Position numbers and translations under genes: made by a program. Source: Gigaspora rosea (taxonomy: Eukaryota; Glomeromycota; Glomeromycetes; Diversisporales; Gigasporaceae). Taken from it: a stretch of 64,000 bases of DNA. Under the pieces are notes generated by a model. It saw only the letters and a program-made list of their open reading frames with translations, was not told the origin of the DNA and searched no databases. Each line of letters opens with the position of its first letter. The first letter of the stretch is position 1. The stretch lies in NCBI GenBank assembly GCA_003550325.1, contig QKWP01000621.1, forward strand, positions 1 to 64,000, read 5' to 3'. Shown one piece after another: positions 21,925-30,797 of the stretch.

Positions 21925-22252
21925 ATTTGAAATCTTTTTTGCAAAAATTCGAATCTTTTGAATTTCAACCAATCAGAGCATGAACTCTTTTTGCAAAAAT
22001 TCGAACCTTTGGAATTTCAACCAATCAGAGTATGAACTCTTTTTGCAAAAATTTAAACCTTTTGAATTTCAACCAATCAGAGCATAAACTCTTTTTGCAA
22101 AATTCGAACCTTTTGAATTTCAACCAATCAGAGCACAAACATTTTTTGCAAAAATTTGAACCTTTTGAATTTCATTCTTTTGAATTTTAACTAATTAGAG
22201 CATGAACTATTTTTGCAAAAATTCGAACCTTTTGATTTTTTAACCAAATCAT
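21925..22252. repeat. ~52-bp tandem repeat, six copies, each with a CCAATCAG box
   Basis: Unit: TTTTTGCAAAAATTCGAACC followed by TTTTGAATTTCAACCAATCAGAGCATGAAC-like DNA in the next part. Copies differ at a few positions each; the fifth carries a short internal duplication. The CCAATCAG core in at least four copies equals the NF-Y/HAP complex consensus. Located between the BED gene and the second J-domain relic. Confidence 0.85.
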
Positions 22253-22374
22253 ATAAACTAAGATTGGCTACTTTTATTTTTTTAATAAAATTTTTTTTAT
22301 TGTTCATCTAAATTTTTGTTTTTTTCTTTATTACTAATACATTTATCAATTATTTCAAATAATTTATTGATAGA

Positions 22375-22640
22375 TTTAGGAATATAAACAAATCTGAGAA
22401 TGAAAGTGTTGAAGTTGAAAAAAAATTTAAGGAAATATAAGAAACATAAGAATATTTAACTAACAATTATAAAGAACCTAAAAAAACACCTAACAAAAAA
22501 AACTTCTAACAAAACAAAGCCACAGAAAACAAAAGAGCTTCTAAAAAAACAGAATCAAAGCAAAAAATAAAGATTAATAAAGAATTTAAGGAGATGTTCA
22601 CAGAAGCAATAATAAAAACATTATTTGAGTATATTAAATA
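22375..22640 (+). pseudogene. J-domain protein relic, copy 2 (C-terminal part)
   Basis: Nearly the same sequence as the end of copy 1 at 20740-21130, including the Lys/Ser-rich linker and the FKEMFTEAIIKTLFEYIK-like end. The J domain itself is not recognisable here. Broken. This shows a duplication inside the island. Confidence 0.6.
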
Positions 22641-22649
22641 ATTAAATAA

Positions 22650-23450
22650 TTTAATATTATTTACTAAATAGTATTTTTATAATTAACAATAATTTCATAG
22701 TATGCACATTTTTTATATGCACATACAAAATATTGGTATTTTCTATCTCTTAATTTATAGAGTTTTAATATTATTTTCTGTACAATACAGGCTTCATAAA
22801 AACGATATTTATCAAATAAATTAAAATATTGAAAACAACCAAGTTTCATAAAACAATCTGTAAATATTTCATGATTAAATTTTTTAGAAAATGATACATT
22901 AAAAAATAAAAGTTCATAAAAATTTAATTCAGTTTTGGTTGCAATTATTTCAAGAAATTTAAAATGTATGTTTCTATAATGATTTTAAATATAAAAAAAG
23001 CGCTAATCTTTTTTATTAAAAGTTCATAATGATAACAAAATATTTTTAAAAAAGAATTTTAAACATCTTTTTTCAAGGAGCGATTAATTAAATGAAGGTT
23101 ATTTAAAATTCTTTTAGGATGTTGTTTTGCAGTAATATTATGAAAATTTTTATCAAATATGATTAATTTACATTTTTCATTAAAAATATTAATAATAATT
23201 TCACTCAGTAATCTTGGTAAAATAATTTGTTTTGAGATAGTTTTTCCTTCATCATTTATTATTCTTTCGTAGAAATGATTTCTTCAAAATGATTTTTTCT
23301 CTTTTCTATTTGTGACATATAAAACTGTCCATGAATCTTTTATTACAATAAACAATATTCCTTGGTGAAATATTGATTTAATCGTTCATACATAATTAAA
23401 TATTCTAAAAGAAATTCAAAAGAAAAATTTGACATGTTAGAACATAGTCA
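22650..23450 (-). pseudogene. Unrecognised island gene(s), minus strand
   Basis: Coding-like on the minus strand. From its N-terminal side: QGILFIVIKDSWTVLYVTNR, ISKQIILPRLLSEIIINIFN, KLIIFDKNFHNITAKQHPKR, and downstream KLGCFQYFNLFDKYRFYEAC then KYQYFVCAYKKCAYYEIIV. It may be one gene or two. Broken by a few interruptions. Not recognised; the aromatic/Cys-rich C-terminal part might bind metal. Confidence 0.4.
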
Positions 23451-23937
23451 ACATATAAAATTTTTTGATTATTTTCAATGTAAATGTAAAGATATCTGTA
23501 AATTCTTCCCTCATTTTTGGCAATATGATACTAAGCATAATGATAATAGGTGTCCTTTTCGACAACAGTATGATTATTACAAGATGCTTTAAAGTGTAGA
23601 TAAAGAAAAAAAATATCTAAAAAATGAAAAATTGGGTCGACTTTCTAAAAAAGAATCTTTAATGCATTTTAAAAAATTGTTTCGCACATTAAAACTTGAT
23701 TATGATATTTTTTTTTGGATTAAAAATTTTAATAAAGATGAAAAAAAACTTTTAAAAGATTTTAAACAATATGTTTTTTATAAAGGTAAAACAAAAAAAA
23801 ATGAAGAAAAGGATGCTAAAGATATTAATATTTTAGTTAATAATTGTATATCAAAAATTGAAGAATATACTTTAAAACCACCTGAAGAATATAAATTAAA
23901 ATCCCCGGAATATTATCCGCAATCTCCATCCATTTAG
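23435..23937 (+). pseudogene. Unrecognised island gene with a Cys-rich N-terminus
   Basis: The N-terminal part has CKCKDICKFFPHFWQYDTKH and a further Cys, suggesting a small metal-binding fold. The C-terminal part (from about 23632) is a Lys-rich helical region with SLMHFKKLFRTLKLDYDIFF and a Pro-rich end EEYKLKSPEYYPQSPS. The last 101 codons are open. Broken once or twice. The hairpin at 23956 follows 18 bp after its end. Confidence 0.45.
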
Positions 23938-23955
23938 CTACCATAATAATTAAAA

Positions 23956-23983
23956 TCTAGTTAGTACAAAAGTACCAACTAGA
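23956..23983 (+). promoter_or_regulatory. Upstream hairpin, copy 1
   Basis: TCTAGTTAGTAC-AAAA-GTACCAACTAGA: a 12-bp stem with one G-T pair and a 4-nt loop. It ends 23 bp before the ATG at 24007 and is followed by AATTTTAAATATGCAATTAT. Nearly identical to copy 2 before the paralogous gene. Confidence 0.75.
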
Positions 23984-24006
23984 ATTTTAAATATGCAATT
24001 ATCAAG

Positions 24007-24396
24007 ATGTATCAATTTTGTATTAATTTACAAAAATTAGAAAACAAATATATTTTTAATGATGATTATTTAAAAGATGCACAAGATTTTAATGTTAAAT
24101 ATAAAGAAACATTAAAAACAAATACAAATTATAATTATGCAAAATTACAAAATATCGATTCAGAAGATAAAATAATTAGTTTATTATCATTTGCTTATAA
24201 TATAAAAGAAGTAATTCATTTTAATAAAGAAGATGAAATGAATTTCAGTCCTATTAAAAAATTACCAAATCCAGAAAATAATCCTCCTAAACAATATAAA
24301 AGTAAAGTTTGGAATATTGTTAAAATTCAAAGTGATGATGGTAAAGTTGAACTTGAAGAAGACCAAAGCAACTATATTGGATTACATTCTAATTAA
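24007..24396 (+). CDS. Unrecognised 129-aa protein, member 1 of a tandem pair
   Basis: It starts MYQFCINLQKLENKYIF. The N-terminal ~85 residues align with the next gene: Cys near the start, an aromatic KLxNxxxF block, KYKETLKTN...LQNIDSED, then AYNIKEV. It also has an extra Pro-rich C-terminal segment with KSKVWNIVKIQSDDGKVELE. The start codon follows the shared hairpin signal. No family recognised. Frame intact. Confidence 0.6.
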   Translation: MYQFCINLQKLENKYIFNDDYLKDAQDFNVKYKETLKTNTNYNYAKLQNIDSEDKIISLLSFAYNIKEVIHFNKEDEMNFSPIKKLPNPENNPPKQYKSKVWNIVKIQSDDGKVELEEDQSNYIGLHSN

Positions 24397-24454
24397 TTAT
24401 ATTTATTTAATTTTATTTATTTTATATTTTTTTATTTGATTTCTTAATAAATAT

Positions 24455-24482
24455 TCTAGTTAGTACAAAAGTACCAACTAGA
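24455..24482 (+). promoter_or_regulatory. Upstream hairpin, copy 2
   Basis: Same 28 bases as copy 1. It ends 23 bp before the ATG at 24506 and is followed by ATTTTAAATATATAATTATC. The duplication of gene plus signal shows they were copied as one unit. Confidence 0.75.
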
Positions 24483-24505
24483 ATTTTAAATATATAATTA
24501 TCAAA

Positions 24506-24763
24506 ATGTGTCATTATTGTATTGATTACTATAAATTACAAAATAGTCTTTATTTTATTAAAGATTCTTTTAGTGAATTATTTAAGTTTCAAATAAAATA
24601 TTATAATATATTACAAAATAATAAAACTTATATGGAATTACAAAAAATTGATGATGAAGAAGAAAAACTTTATCAATTTGTAGTATTTGCTCTTGCAATT
24701 AAAAATGAATTGCATCCTCCTCCTATTGATGAAAAATTATTTACAATTATTGAAGAAAAATGA
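24506..24763 (+). CDS. Unrecognised 85-aa protein, member 2 of a tandem pair
   Basis: Begins MCHYCIDYYKLQNSLYFIKD and shares the layout of the previous gene (aromatic KLxN block, KYYNILQNN, LQKIDDEEE, AIKNE), but lacks its C-terminal segment. The two N-terminal Cys residues are three apart. Frame intact; not recognised. Confidence 0.6.
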   Translation: MCHYCIDYYKLQNSLYFIKDSFSELFKFQIKYYNILQNNKTYMELQKIDDEEEKLYQFVVFALAIKNELHPPPIDEKLFTIIEEK

Positions 24764-24787
24764 TTATTTTTATTTATTAAATAAAGC

Positions 24788-24815
24788 TTCTATTAAGTTT
24801 TTAAACTGAATAGAA
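24788..24815 (+). promoter_or_regulatory. Upstream hairpin, copy 3
   Basis: TTCTATTAAGTTT-TT-AAACTGAATAGAA: 13-bp stem with one mismatch. It ends 14 bp before the ATG of the kinase-like gene, with AAAATAATTGTGTAA between. Confidence 0.65.
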
Positions 24816-24829
24816 AAATAATTGTGTAA

Positions 24830-25420
24830 ATGTCAAAGATGATTAATATTGCAATAGATGGAACAATGCATCTGGTAAACCAACTGTTGGGAAATTAATC
24901 GCAAAAAATCTCAATTATCAATTTATTGATAGAGGAGTATTCTATCGTTATTTAGGTTACAAATATACTTATTCTATTCAAAATAATACTTTTTTTGATA
25001 ATTTGAACAATTTTAAAAATAATAATATTTTAAATGAAATCAATATGGTTATTGATAATCTTAGTGAAGAAGATTATTTTTATTCTGGGCAACAAGCAGC
25101 AGAATTATCAAAAAATAAAGAAATACGTGAAACAATTAATTTATTTTTATGTGAAATTACAAAAAAAAAAGGATTTGTTGTAGTTGGTAGGGATGTAACT
25201 TTTAATATTCTTCCTGATGCTGAAACAAGATTCTTTTATCAGCATAATTGATATCAGGGCTTTAAGACGAGCACATCAATTAAATTCAGAAGATATAAAT
25301 GATATTTGGTTAGATATTTTAAATTGTGATAGTAAATCTTTTAATCTTATTGAAAAAGCGAAAAAAGTTTCTAAAATAATTGATGCAACAAATTTAACAT
25401 TAGTGAAGTTGTTAATTTAG
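24830..25420 (+). pseudogene. Cytidylate kinase-like gene of the island
   Basis: Related to (d)CMP kinase, which makes CDP/dCDP from CMP/dCMP. Visible family marks are the P-loop start INIAIDG and NASGKPTVGK, the substrate site FIDRGVFYRYLGYKYT, the QQAAELSKNKEIRE helix, and the hallmark GFVVVGRDVTFNILPDAE. The helical C-terminus has RALRRAHQLNSEDINDIW. The length (~195 aa) is slightly short for the bacterial-type family. It is broken by about two interruptions. A nucleotide kinase beside a DNA polymerase fits a viral DNA-replication set. Confidence 0.75.
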
Positions 25421-25531
25421 TGTTAACTCAAGTATTTCATAAAACATTTAATATATAAAATTCAATAAATATTTATGTATTATTGTTATTATTTTTATTT
25501 TATATTTTATCAATTATATTAGTAAATTTAA

Positions 25532-25560
25532 TCTAGTTAGTCATTATTTGACCAACTAGA
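25532..25560 (+). promoter_or_regulatory. Upstream hairpin, copy 4
   Basis: TCTAGTTAGTCA-TTATT-TGACCAACTAGA: 12-bp stem. The inner pair CA/TG replaces the AC/GT of copies 1-2 while pairing is kept. Ends 28 bp before the ATG at 25589. Confidence 0.75.
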
Positions 25561-25588
25561 TTTTTATTTATGTGATTTACAAATCAAA

Positions 25589-26020
25589 ATGTCTCAATTA
25601 AACAAGAGAAAAAATCAATTAGAAGAAAATGTTTCAGACAAAAGAATAATTAACGAAGAAGGACAAATTATTTCAAAAAATACTAGTGAAGAAATAGATT
25701 ATTATGTTAATTTAAAAAGCTGGAAGCTTTCAAATAAAGTTGATAATGATGCTTTTGAATTTGCATTTCCAAACAAAGATGAAAGATTAACATTTGCAAA
25801 GAATTTATTAGAATATTATAATGCTCGTGTTTTAGAAATTAAAAGAATAGAAGGAGTGATGCCAAAGAGTAGAAAACATCTTCTTTTCTTTAAAGCAAAA
25901 ACTTGGTGTGAAAAAATTTTAAAAAATACAAAACTTGGTGCAACATTGACAGTTTCATGTTTAGAAGAGTATATTGAAAACCTTGAAAATGAAATTATCG
26001 CTAATGAAGAAGAACAATAG
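25589..26020 (+). CDS. Unrecognised 143-aa charged protein
   Basis: Starts MSQLNKRKNQLEENVSDKR. It has a globular middle with SWKLSNKVDNDAFEFAFPNK and MPKSRKHLLFFKAKTWCEKI, and ends in a Glu-rich helix ENLENEIIANEEEQ. The frame is intact and the start follows the hairpin signal. No family recognised; composition suggests a soluble protein. Confidence 0.6.
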   Translation: MSQLNKRKNQLEENVSDKRIINEEGQIISKNTSEEIDYYVNLKSWKLSNKVDNDAFEFAFPNKDERLTFAKNLLEYYNARVLEIKRIEGVMPKSRKHLLFFKAKTWCEKILKNTKLGATLTVSCLEEYIENLENEIIANEEEQ

Positions 26021-26080
26021 TTTATAATTTTTTTTTATATTTTATTTTTTTTATATTATATTTTTTTGAATTAATATAAA

Positions 26081-26424
26081 TATACCCGTAGGGTACATTA
26101 AATTTTGTACCCATTATTTTGATCATATGGTATTACATACAAAAATAGTAATGCTAATATTGTTTATGTTAGGTTAGGGTTAGGGTGAGAATTATATTAG
26201 GGTTTGGGTTTAGGCTGTTATATAGTAAAATCGCTCAAGGAAATCTTTTTATTAATGCACAGAAAGTGGTTTAGTATGCAACTTCTTGCAAAATGAGCGA
26301 TTTTTGTCAAAACGAATATTTGTTTTGAATTTTTCTGATTGTGTAACGTTATACCTGATCTTGAATTTTGGTAGCGATCTATAGGTCACATGATGCGGGT
26401 ATATGTACCTTCGGGTACATATAT
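26081..26424. mobile_element. Small transposon-like insertion with TACCCG inverted ends
   Basis: Left end TATACCCGTAGGGTACATTA; the inverted right end contains TGTACCCGAAGGTACATATA. The right end forms a perfect hairpin ATATGTACC-TTCG-GGTACATAT (26401-26422). The interior has GGTTAGGGTTAGGGTG near 26170. No coding. It lies between the 143-aa gene and the next hairpin signal. Confidence 0.5.
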
Positions 26425-26446
26425 ATTAACCCTATTTTTTTTATTA

Positions 26447-26485
26447 TTTATTTAATTCAATTATTTAGTTTTATGAATGAATAAA
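26447..26485 (+). promoter_or_regulatory. Upstream hairpin, copy 5 (weak)
   Basis: Arms TTTATTTAATTCA and TGAATGAATAAA pair with one irregularity around a longer loop. Ends 18 bp before the ATG at 26504, followed by AATTTAATTACGTAAAAA. Confidence 0.45.
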
Positions 26486-26503
26486 AATTTAATTACGTAA
26501 AAA

Positions 26504-27036
26504 ATGGTTGCTAAACGTTTATTACAAAACAATTTACAACAAAATACCTATTACATAATGGGTTTAATTTTTATGTATCTTATTATACAAAAAAAGATCA
26601 AACAATACGTGTTCGAACAAGCCTTAGATTTTTAAACAAACCTCAACCAGATTATCAATTAACACAGAAATATATTAGAAAACAATTTAATAATTTATCA
26701 GAATATTCAGTTGATATTCTATTAGAATCTCCTACATCAGTTCAATCTAGTTCAATATATACTACAGATGAAGGATTTGTTGAAAAAGATTTTCAAGAAT
26801 TTGAACCCATTTCTCAAGATTTCATTTCACAAGAATTTAATTCTAATTTAAATAATTTTGAGAGTAAGAATAAATATATTATTAAACAAAATGGAATAGT
26901 AGAAGAAAATAATATTATTTTTAGTGATGAAGAACTTAAAATGGATGATAGTGATGAAGAATATTTACTTACAGAAGATAAAGCTTTAAATTTTTTTTTT
27001 ATCAAAGAAAATAATTTATTTTGGAATATTTTTTAA
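26504..27036 (+). pseudogene. Unrecognised island gene with an acidic C-terminus
   Basis: It starts MVAKRLLQNNLQQNTYY. The middle reads TSLRFLNKPQPDYQLTQKYI and EYSVDILLESPTSVQSSS, and the C-terminal part is acidic (FSDEELKMDDSDEEYLLTED). Broken about once. Not recognised. Confidence 0.5.
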
Positions 27037-27080
27037 TATTATTTTAATATTATATTTTTTGTTCATTGTATTTCATATAA

Positions 27081-27107
27081 TTTAATCAGTCTTTGAAACT
27101 GATTAAA
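27081..27107 (+). promoter_or_regulatory. Upstream hairpin, copy 6
   Basis: TTTAATCAGT-CTTTGAA-ACTGATTAAA: perfect 10-bp stem. Ends 23 bp before the ATG at 27131, followed by AATTTAATTATGTAATTATC. Confidence 0.75.
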
Positions 27108-27130
27108 AATTTAATTATGTAATTATCAAA

Positions 27131-27920
27131 ATGGAAGAATACAATACTGCAAAAAAAGAATATCAAATGTTGATTGATTACCAATCTCAATATTTTACTT
27201 TTATTAATATAGTTAAAGCTATTGTGCAACATGGATTTACTATTGATACTCCAACTTTAACAAATGAAATTTAATGTCAACTTAATATTAACATTAATTT
27301 AATGAAAACAAAAAAAGAAATTATAGACAAATATGAACAAGAAGTTAGAGAATTTTCTTTATGTTTGTTGGTATCTTCTGATAAAAATGTTTATTTATCA
27401 AAACGGTGTAATCCTGAAAAAGATTATTTTGATCATATTCAATCTACTGGAAGATTTAAAGAAAAAATGAAAGTTTTGAAAATTGTGCAAGGCGTGAAGC
27501 ATTGGAAGAAGCAAATCTTGAATTAAAGGAACTTTTTTTGTTTGTTTTCAGAAAGGGTTTAAACAATTTCCAGATGGAAAAGAATGTCTTTACAAAATAG
27601 CAATTTATTTCACTATTCTTGATGATGATATATATGGTTTCTAAATTAGTGGAACCAGATAATAATAGTGAATGGTATCCATATGATATAAAAGAATTAC
27701 CAAAACTTAAACTTACTCCTTCTATTGAACAGAATCTTAAACAAATTATTAAAATAATTCATCTTGTGTTTAGAAGAAGGCCCTTAAAAAGAAAAAAAAA
27801 CCTATCGATGATGTTGAGGTTGAAAATAATGTTAATGAAGAAACTAATTCTCACCATATGAAGAAAAAGAAGATTTATTTACAGAAGCAAAGAGAGAGCT
27901 TAAAACACTTCCTAATTAGA
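27131..27920 (+). pseudogene. Unrecognised island gene region
   Basis: Coding-like pieces include MEEYNTAKKEYQMLIDYQSQ, KTKKEIIDKYEQEVREFSLC and ISTGRFKEK-like stretches. Toward the end come WYPYDIKELPKLKLTPSIEQ and a Lys/Glu-rich tail. Probably one or two genes, broken by several interruptions. No family recognised. Confidence 0.4.
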
Positions 27921-27986
27921 TTTATTTTAATTTTATTATTTATATTTTATTGTTTTATTTTTATTATTAAATAAATTATTATATAT

Positions 27987-28010
27987 CTATTCAGTCATTT
28001 GACCAAATAG
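27987..28010 (+). promoter_or_regulatory. Upstream hairpin, copy 7
   Basis: CTATTCAGTCA-TT-TGACCAAATAG: 11-bp stem with two mismatches. Ends 19 bp before an ATG at 28030, followed by AATTTTAATTATGTAACC. The gene after it is badly decayed. Confidence 0.6.
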
Positions 28011-28029
28011 AATTTTAATTATGTAACCA

Positions 28030-28345
28030 ATGAATCAATGCTTAGTTTTTTATTAATTATATGTATTACTATAACTACTACTTCAATTCTTAATAATTTA
28101 TTAATTACACTTGTTCAAATTACTGACAATATCTAAAGAAGAATTAAAAAAAGGTGAGTTGGTGAAGTTCAATTCACTTAGTATATTAAAGATTACAAAG
28201 TTATGCTATCATAGAAAAATAGGATATTATTCTGAATATATAATTGGCCGGATTATATCAATGAGAATAATATCTAGTATTTTTTGAGAAACTGATACAA
28301 ACAGGGCTGTGCTACAAACATTGATGAATAGTAATCTTGTATTAA
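28030..28345. other. Decayed stretch before the Mrr-like gene
   Basis: An ATG follows the hairpin, but no frame stays open. Fragments such as GELVKFNSLSILKITKLCYH are weakly coding-like. Nothing recognised. Confidence 0.3.
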
Positions 28346-28365
28346 TTTTGTTTATTTTTATAAAT

Positions 28366-29320
28366 AATTATTACAAATTATACCTCTGGTCATGAGTTTG
28401 AAACAATTCTACGAAAAATTCTTGAAGTAAATGGAATTCTAGCTAATGAAGTTAAAATAACTCAAGAAGATAATGGAATTATTATTGCAACATATAAAAA
28501 AAATACTATTCTAATTCAATGTAAATGATATAAATCAGCAATTGGTGTTACAGTTATAAGAGATTTTGAATTAGCTATTTCACGATTTCCAAATTCATTA
28601 GGGTTAATTATTTATAAAAAAGATCATATTGAAAGTAAAAATTATCTTACTAGATCAGCAACAAAATAGTTGATTAGTTTAGAACAAATTATTAAAGTAT
28701 GTAATAAAAAAGAAGTGGTTGAAGTTAGACCATACAAACTTATACTATTGGTTCTCATATCACCAAGTAACCTTTCGTAACCCAGTGACCTAGATTTTAA
28801 TTTTTTTTAAAAAAACTTTTTTAATAAAAAAAATTTTATTTAAAAATTTTATTGCCTTACAACTGGATACCTGATAAAAAATTTCATATTAAAAATTTAA
28901 ACTTTATTCTTTATACTGTTATGAAGGCAAACTTTTTTCCTTAGAACATATTGCACTGATCAATAACACCATAGACGTGTTTTAGTAAAAATTAATATTT
29001 ATATATGTAATTGATTAATAATCTTTACTATATTAAAAATTCGCTATGTTCGCATAATTATGAATGGAGAATTTCTATTGGCTAATATATTAAAAAATTA
29101 AAATTTCAAAACCCCACCTCACTGACCCGGCCGGAATATGAGAACCAATAGTATAAGTTTGTATGGCCTTATTAAAGAATTTTTAATATAAAACTAGAAG
29201 AAAAAGATTACATTATTGCCAATTACTAAGCAGAAGAATTTAATTTAGAGGAATTTGATATCACATCTAAAAATGTAACTATAGGAAAGATTGTTATTAA
29301 AAAGGAAACAAAAATATTTT
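28366..29320 (+). pseudogene. Mrr-like (type IV restriction endonuclease fold) gene, interrupted by a MITE
   Basis: The left part encodes NYTSGHEFETILRKILEVNG, then VKITQEDNGIIIATYKKNTI, LIQCK and SAIGVTVIRDFELAISRFPN. These are the order and spacing of the Mrr-type PD-(D/E)xK nuclease core (GxxFE, D-G, QCK). Such genes are numerous in arbuscular mycorrhizal fungi, so this may be a host gene captured by, or inserted next to, the island. A 437-bp MITE sits at 28730-29166; coding-like DNA resumes after it with FNLEEFDITSKNVTIGKIVI. Otherwise broken by a few interruptions. Confidence 0.65.
28730..29166. mobile_element. 437-bp MITE with ~31-bp terminal inverted repeats
   Basis: Left end CCATACAAACTTATACTATT then GGTTCTCATAT; the right end inverted is identical over this stretch. 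No coding capacity. The target duplication is not obvious. The identical ends suggest a fairly recent insertion relative to the decay of the gene it sits in. Confidence 0.85.
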
Positions 29321-29337
29321 AAACCATATTAACATAT

Positions 29338-29364
29338 TATATTCAGTGTTTATCACTGAATATA
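29338..29364 (+). promoter_or_regulatory. Upstream hairpin, copy 8
   Basis: TATATTCAGTG-TTTAT-CACTGAATATA: perfect 11-bp stem. Ends 16 bp before the ATG at 29381. This copy spells TTCAGTG rather than CTAGTTAGT, but position and shape are the same. Confidence 0.75.
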
Positions 29365-29380
29365 TTTTTTTATTCATGAC

Positions 29381-30127
29381 ATGGATTTAGTATTCATATT
29401 TTTTGTATTTTTTTTATATTTATTACTAGTTATTTTTAAAAATCAAATTAAACAATATTTAATAATGCCTGAAAAAAGACCTTATGTGAAAAAATGTTTA
29501 GATGAATTAAATTTAGATGAATTAAAAGAATTAAGAAAAAAATTCGAAGAAATTAAAAAAATAACTGAAGCATCTTTTAAAAAAAGAAAATGTACAGTTG
29601 TTCCAAAAGCTATTATTCTTGCTAGAACAGAAATTTTCTATGAGACAAAAAATGGATTATTCTTTCAACAAGTTGTTATTGATAAATATAAAGAAGTCAT
29701 TGATAAGAATAATGGACTTGAAGATTTTCATTATGTTTTAATTGATTGTGGATTTAAAGAGATAGAAATTTTTTCAGATATTCTTATTGAAGATAAAAAA
29801 AGCAAAAAATATTTGGAAAAACAACGTAATTTAATTGATCTTAAACTTCAAAATAAAGTTATTTTTGTTAATTCAACAAAAAAAAACTACCATCAAAAGA
29901 AAGAAAGAGAGAAATTGATCTTGGGAAAAGTGCGAAGAAGATTATTATCAAACTTATATGATAAATATGAAGAGTACATTCCAAAATTATATTCAGAATT
30001 TACTCTTTTTAATAATGAAGCTAATATTTGTGAAGATTGTTGTGAATTAAAAGAGTGTAATAATGAAAATTGTAGTATTAGAGAGTATTATATTTTCTTT
30101 TCTAATTTTTTAAAATTATATAAATAA
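29381..30127 (+). CDS. Unrecognised 248-aa membrane-anchored protein
   Basis: An N-terminal signal-anchor-like helix (residues 3-20, LVFIFFVFFLYLLLVIF) is followed by a long cytosolic or lumenal domain. That domain has a Lys/Glu helix (NLDELKELRKKFEEIKKITE), a mixed region with PKAIILARTEIFYETKNGLF and YVLIDCGFKEIEIFSDILIE, and a C-terminal Cys cluster CEDCCELKECNNENC. It is the longest intact frame of the island and follows the hairpin signal. No family recognised. Confidence 0.65.
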   Translation: MDLVFIFFVFFLYLLLVIFKNQIKQYLIMPEKRPYVKKCLDELNLDELKELRKKFEEIKKITEASFKKRKCTVVPKAIILARTEIFYETKNGLFFQQVVIDKYKEVIDKNNGLEDFHYVLIDCGFKEIEIFSDILIEDKKSKKYLEKQRNLIDLKLQNKVIFVNSTKKNYHQKKEREKLILGKVRRRLLSNLYDKYEEYIPKLYSEFTLFNNEANICEDCCELKECNNENCSIREYYIFFSNFLKLYK

Positions 30128-30142
30128 CAGAACTTGATTTTT

Positions 30143-30166
30143 TTTATTTAATATAAACTGAATAAA
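30143..30166 (+). promoter_or_regulatory. Upstream hairpin, copy 9 (degenerate)
   Basis: TTTATTTA...TGAATAAA arms with one mismatch. Ends 15 bp before an ATG at 30182, followed by AATATTTAACTTCGTAA. Confidence 0.4.
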
Positions 30167-30181
30167 TATTTAACTTCGTAA

Positions 30182-30291
30182 ATGAAGAAACATATTAATA
30201 ATCTTCCAAATAAAATATTGATATATGTGGGTTTAATTGTTCAACACATATTTTATGTAAAAATTGTTGTGTACTTGATTGAAAACTTTAT
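30182..30291 (+). pseudogene. Short Cys-rich gene remnant
   Basis: It follows hairpin copy 9. One frame shows ICGFNCSTHILCKNCCVLD, a zinc-binding-like Cys arrangement. Very short and broken; function unknown. Confidence 0.3.
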
Positions 30292-30294
30292 TAG

Positions 30295-30320
30295 TTATTT
30301 AGTTCTTTGGAACCAAATAA
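30295..30320 (+). promoter_or_regulatory. Upstream hairpin, copy 10
   Basis: TTATTTAGTTC-TTTG-GAACCAAATAA: 11-bp stem with one G-T pair. Ends 15 bp before the ATG at 30336. Confidence 0.7.
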
Positions 30321-30335
30321 TTTTTTATCTTGGTA

Positions 30336-30740
30336 ATGTTTGATCCTAAAGTTTGGAAAACTTTTAATCATCCAACTAAGTTAAACTATATTAATAATAT
30401 TTGTCAACAATACACTCAAAATATTTGTTATAATACAAGTAAACAAATTAAAAAATATGGGTTAATTGACGAAACAATTGAACTTTTTTATATGATAATT
30501 CAAAAAATTGATTCTAAATTATATGAATTAATATGTGAAGAAATTATAAATCATATTAATAATACAAAATTTGCAAGTAGTAAACAAGGAATCAAAATTT
30601 ATTCTAATTTTTATTTGGGTTATGTAGGAGTAAATTATCGAAATAATTTAGAATGGAAAATTTTAAAACAATCTTTACATAATTATTTTTTATATTGTGA
30701 TAATTATCATCTATTTTGGGAATATTTTAAATATATTTAG
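30336..30740 (+). CDS. Unrecognised 134-aa protein
   Basis: The start MFDPKVWKTFNHPTKLNYIN is chosen as the ATG right after the hairpin signal. The protein is Asn/Tyr/Ile-rich and mostly helical (YNTSKQIKKYGLIDETIELF, IICEEIINHINNTKFASSK-like) and ends YHLFWEYFKYI. Frame intact. No family recognised. Confidence 0.6.
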   Translation: MFDPKVWKTFNHPTKLNYINNICQQYTQNICYNTSKQIKKYGLIDETIELFYMIIQKIDSKLYELICEEIINHINNTKFASSKQGIKIYSNFYLGYVGVNYRNNLEWKILKQSLHNYFLYCDNYHLFWEYFKYI

Positions 30741-30754
30741 CTAATTATGATAGC

Positions 30755-30781
30755 TTTTATTCAGTTAATTACTGAATAAAA
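30755..30781 (+). promoter_or_regulatory. Upstream hairpin, copy 11
   Basis: TTTTATTCAGT-TAATT-ACTGAATAAAA: perfect 11-bp stem. Ends 16 bp before the ATG at 30798 and starts 14 bp after the previous stop. Confidence 0.78.
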
Positions 30782-30797
30782 ATTTATTTATATAAAA

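Noticed and set aside
21925-22252. CRISPR-like array of ~52-bp units
   Set aside because: Whole units repeat without distinct spacers, there are no cas genes, and the context is eukaryotic.
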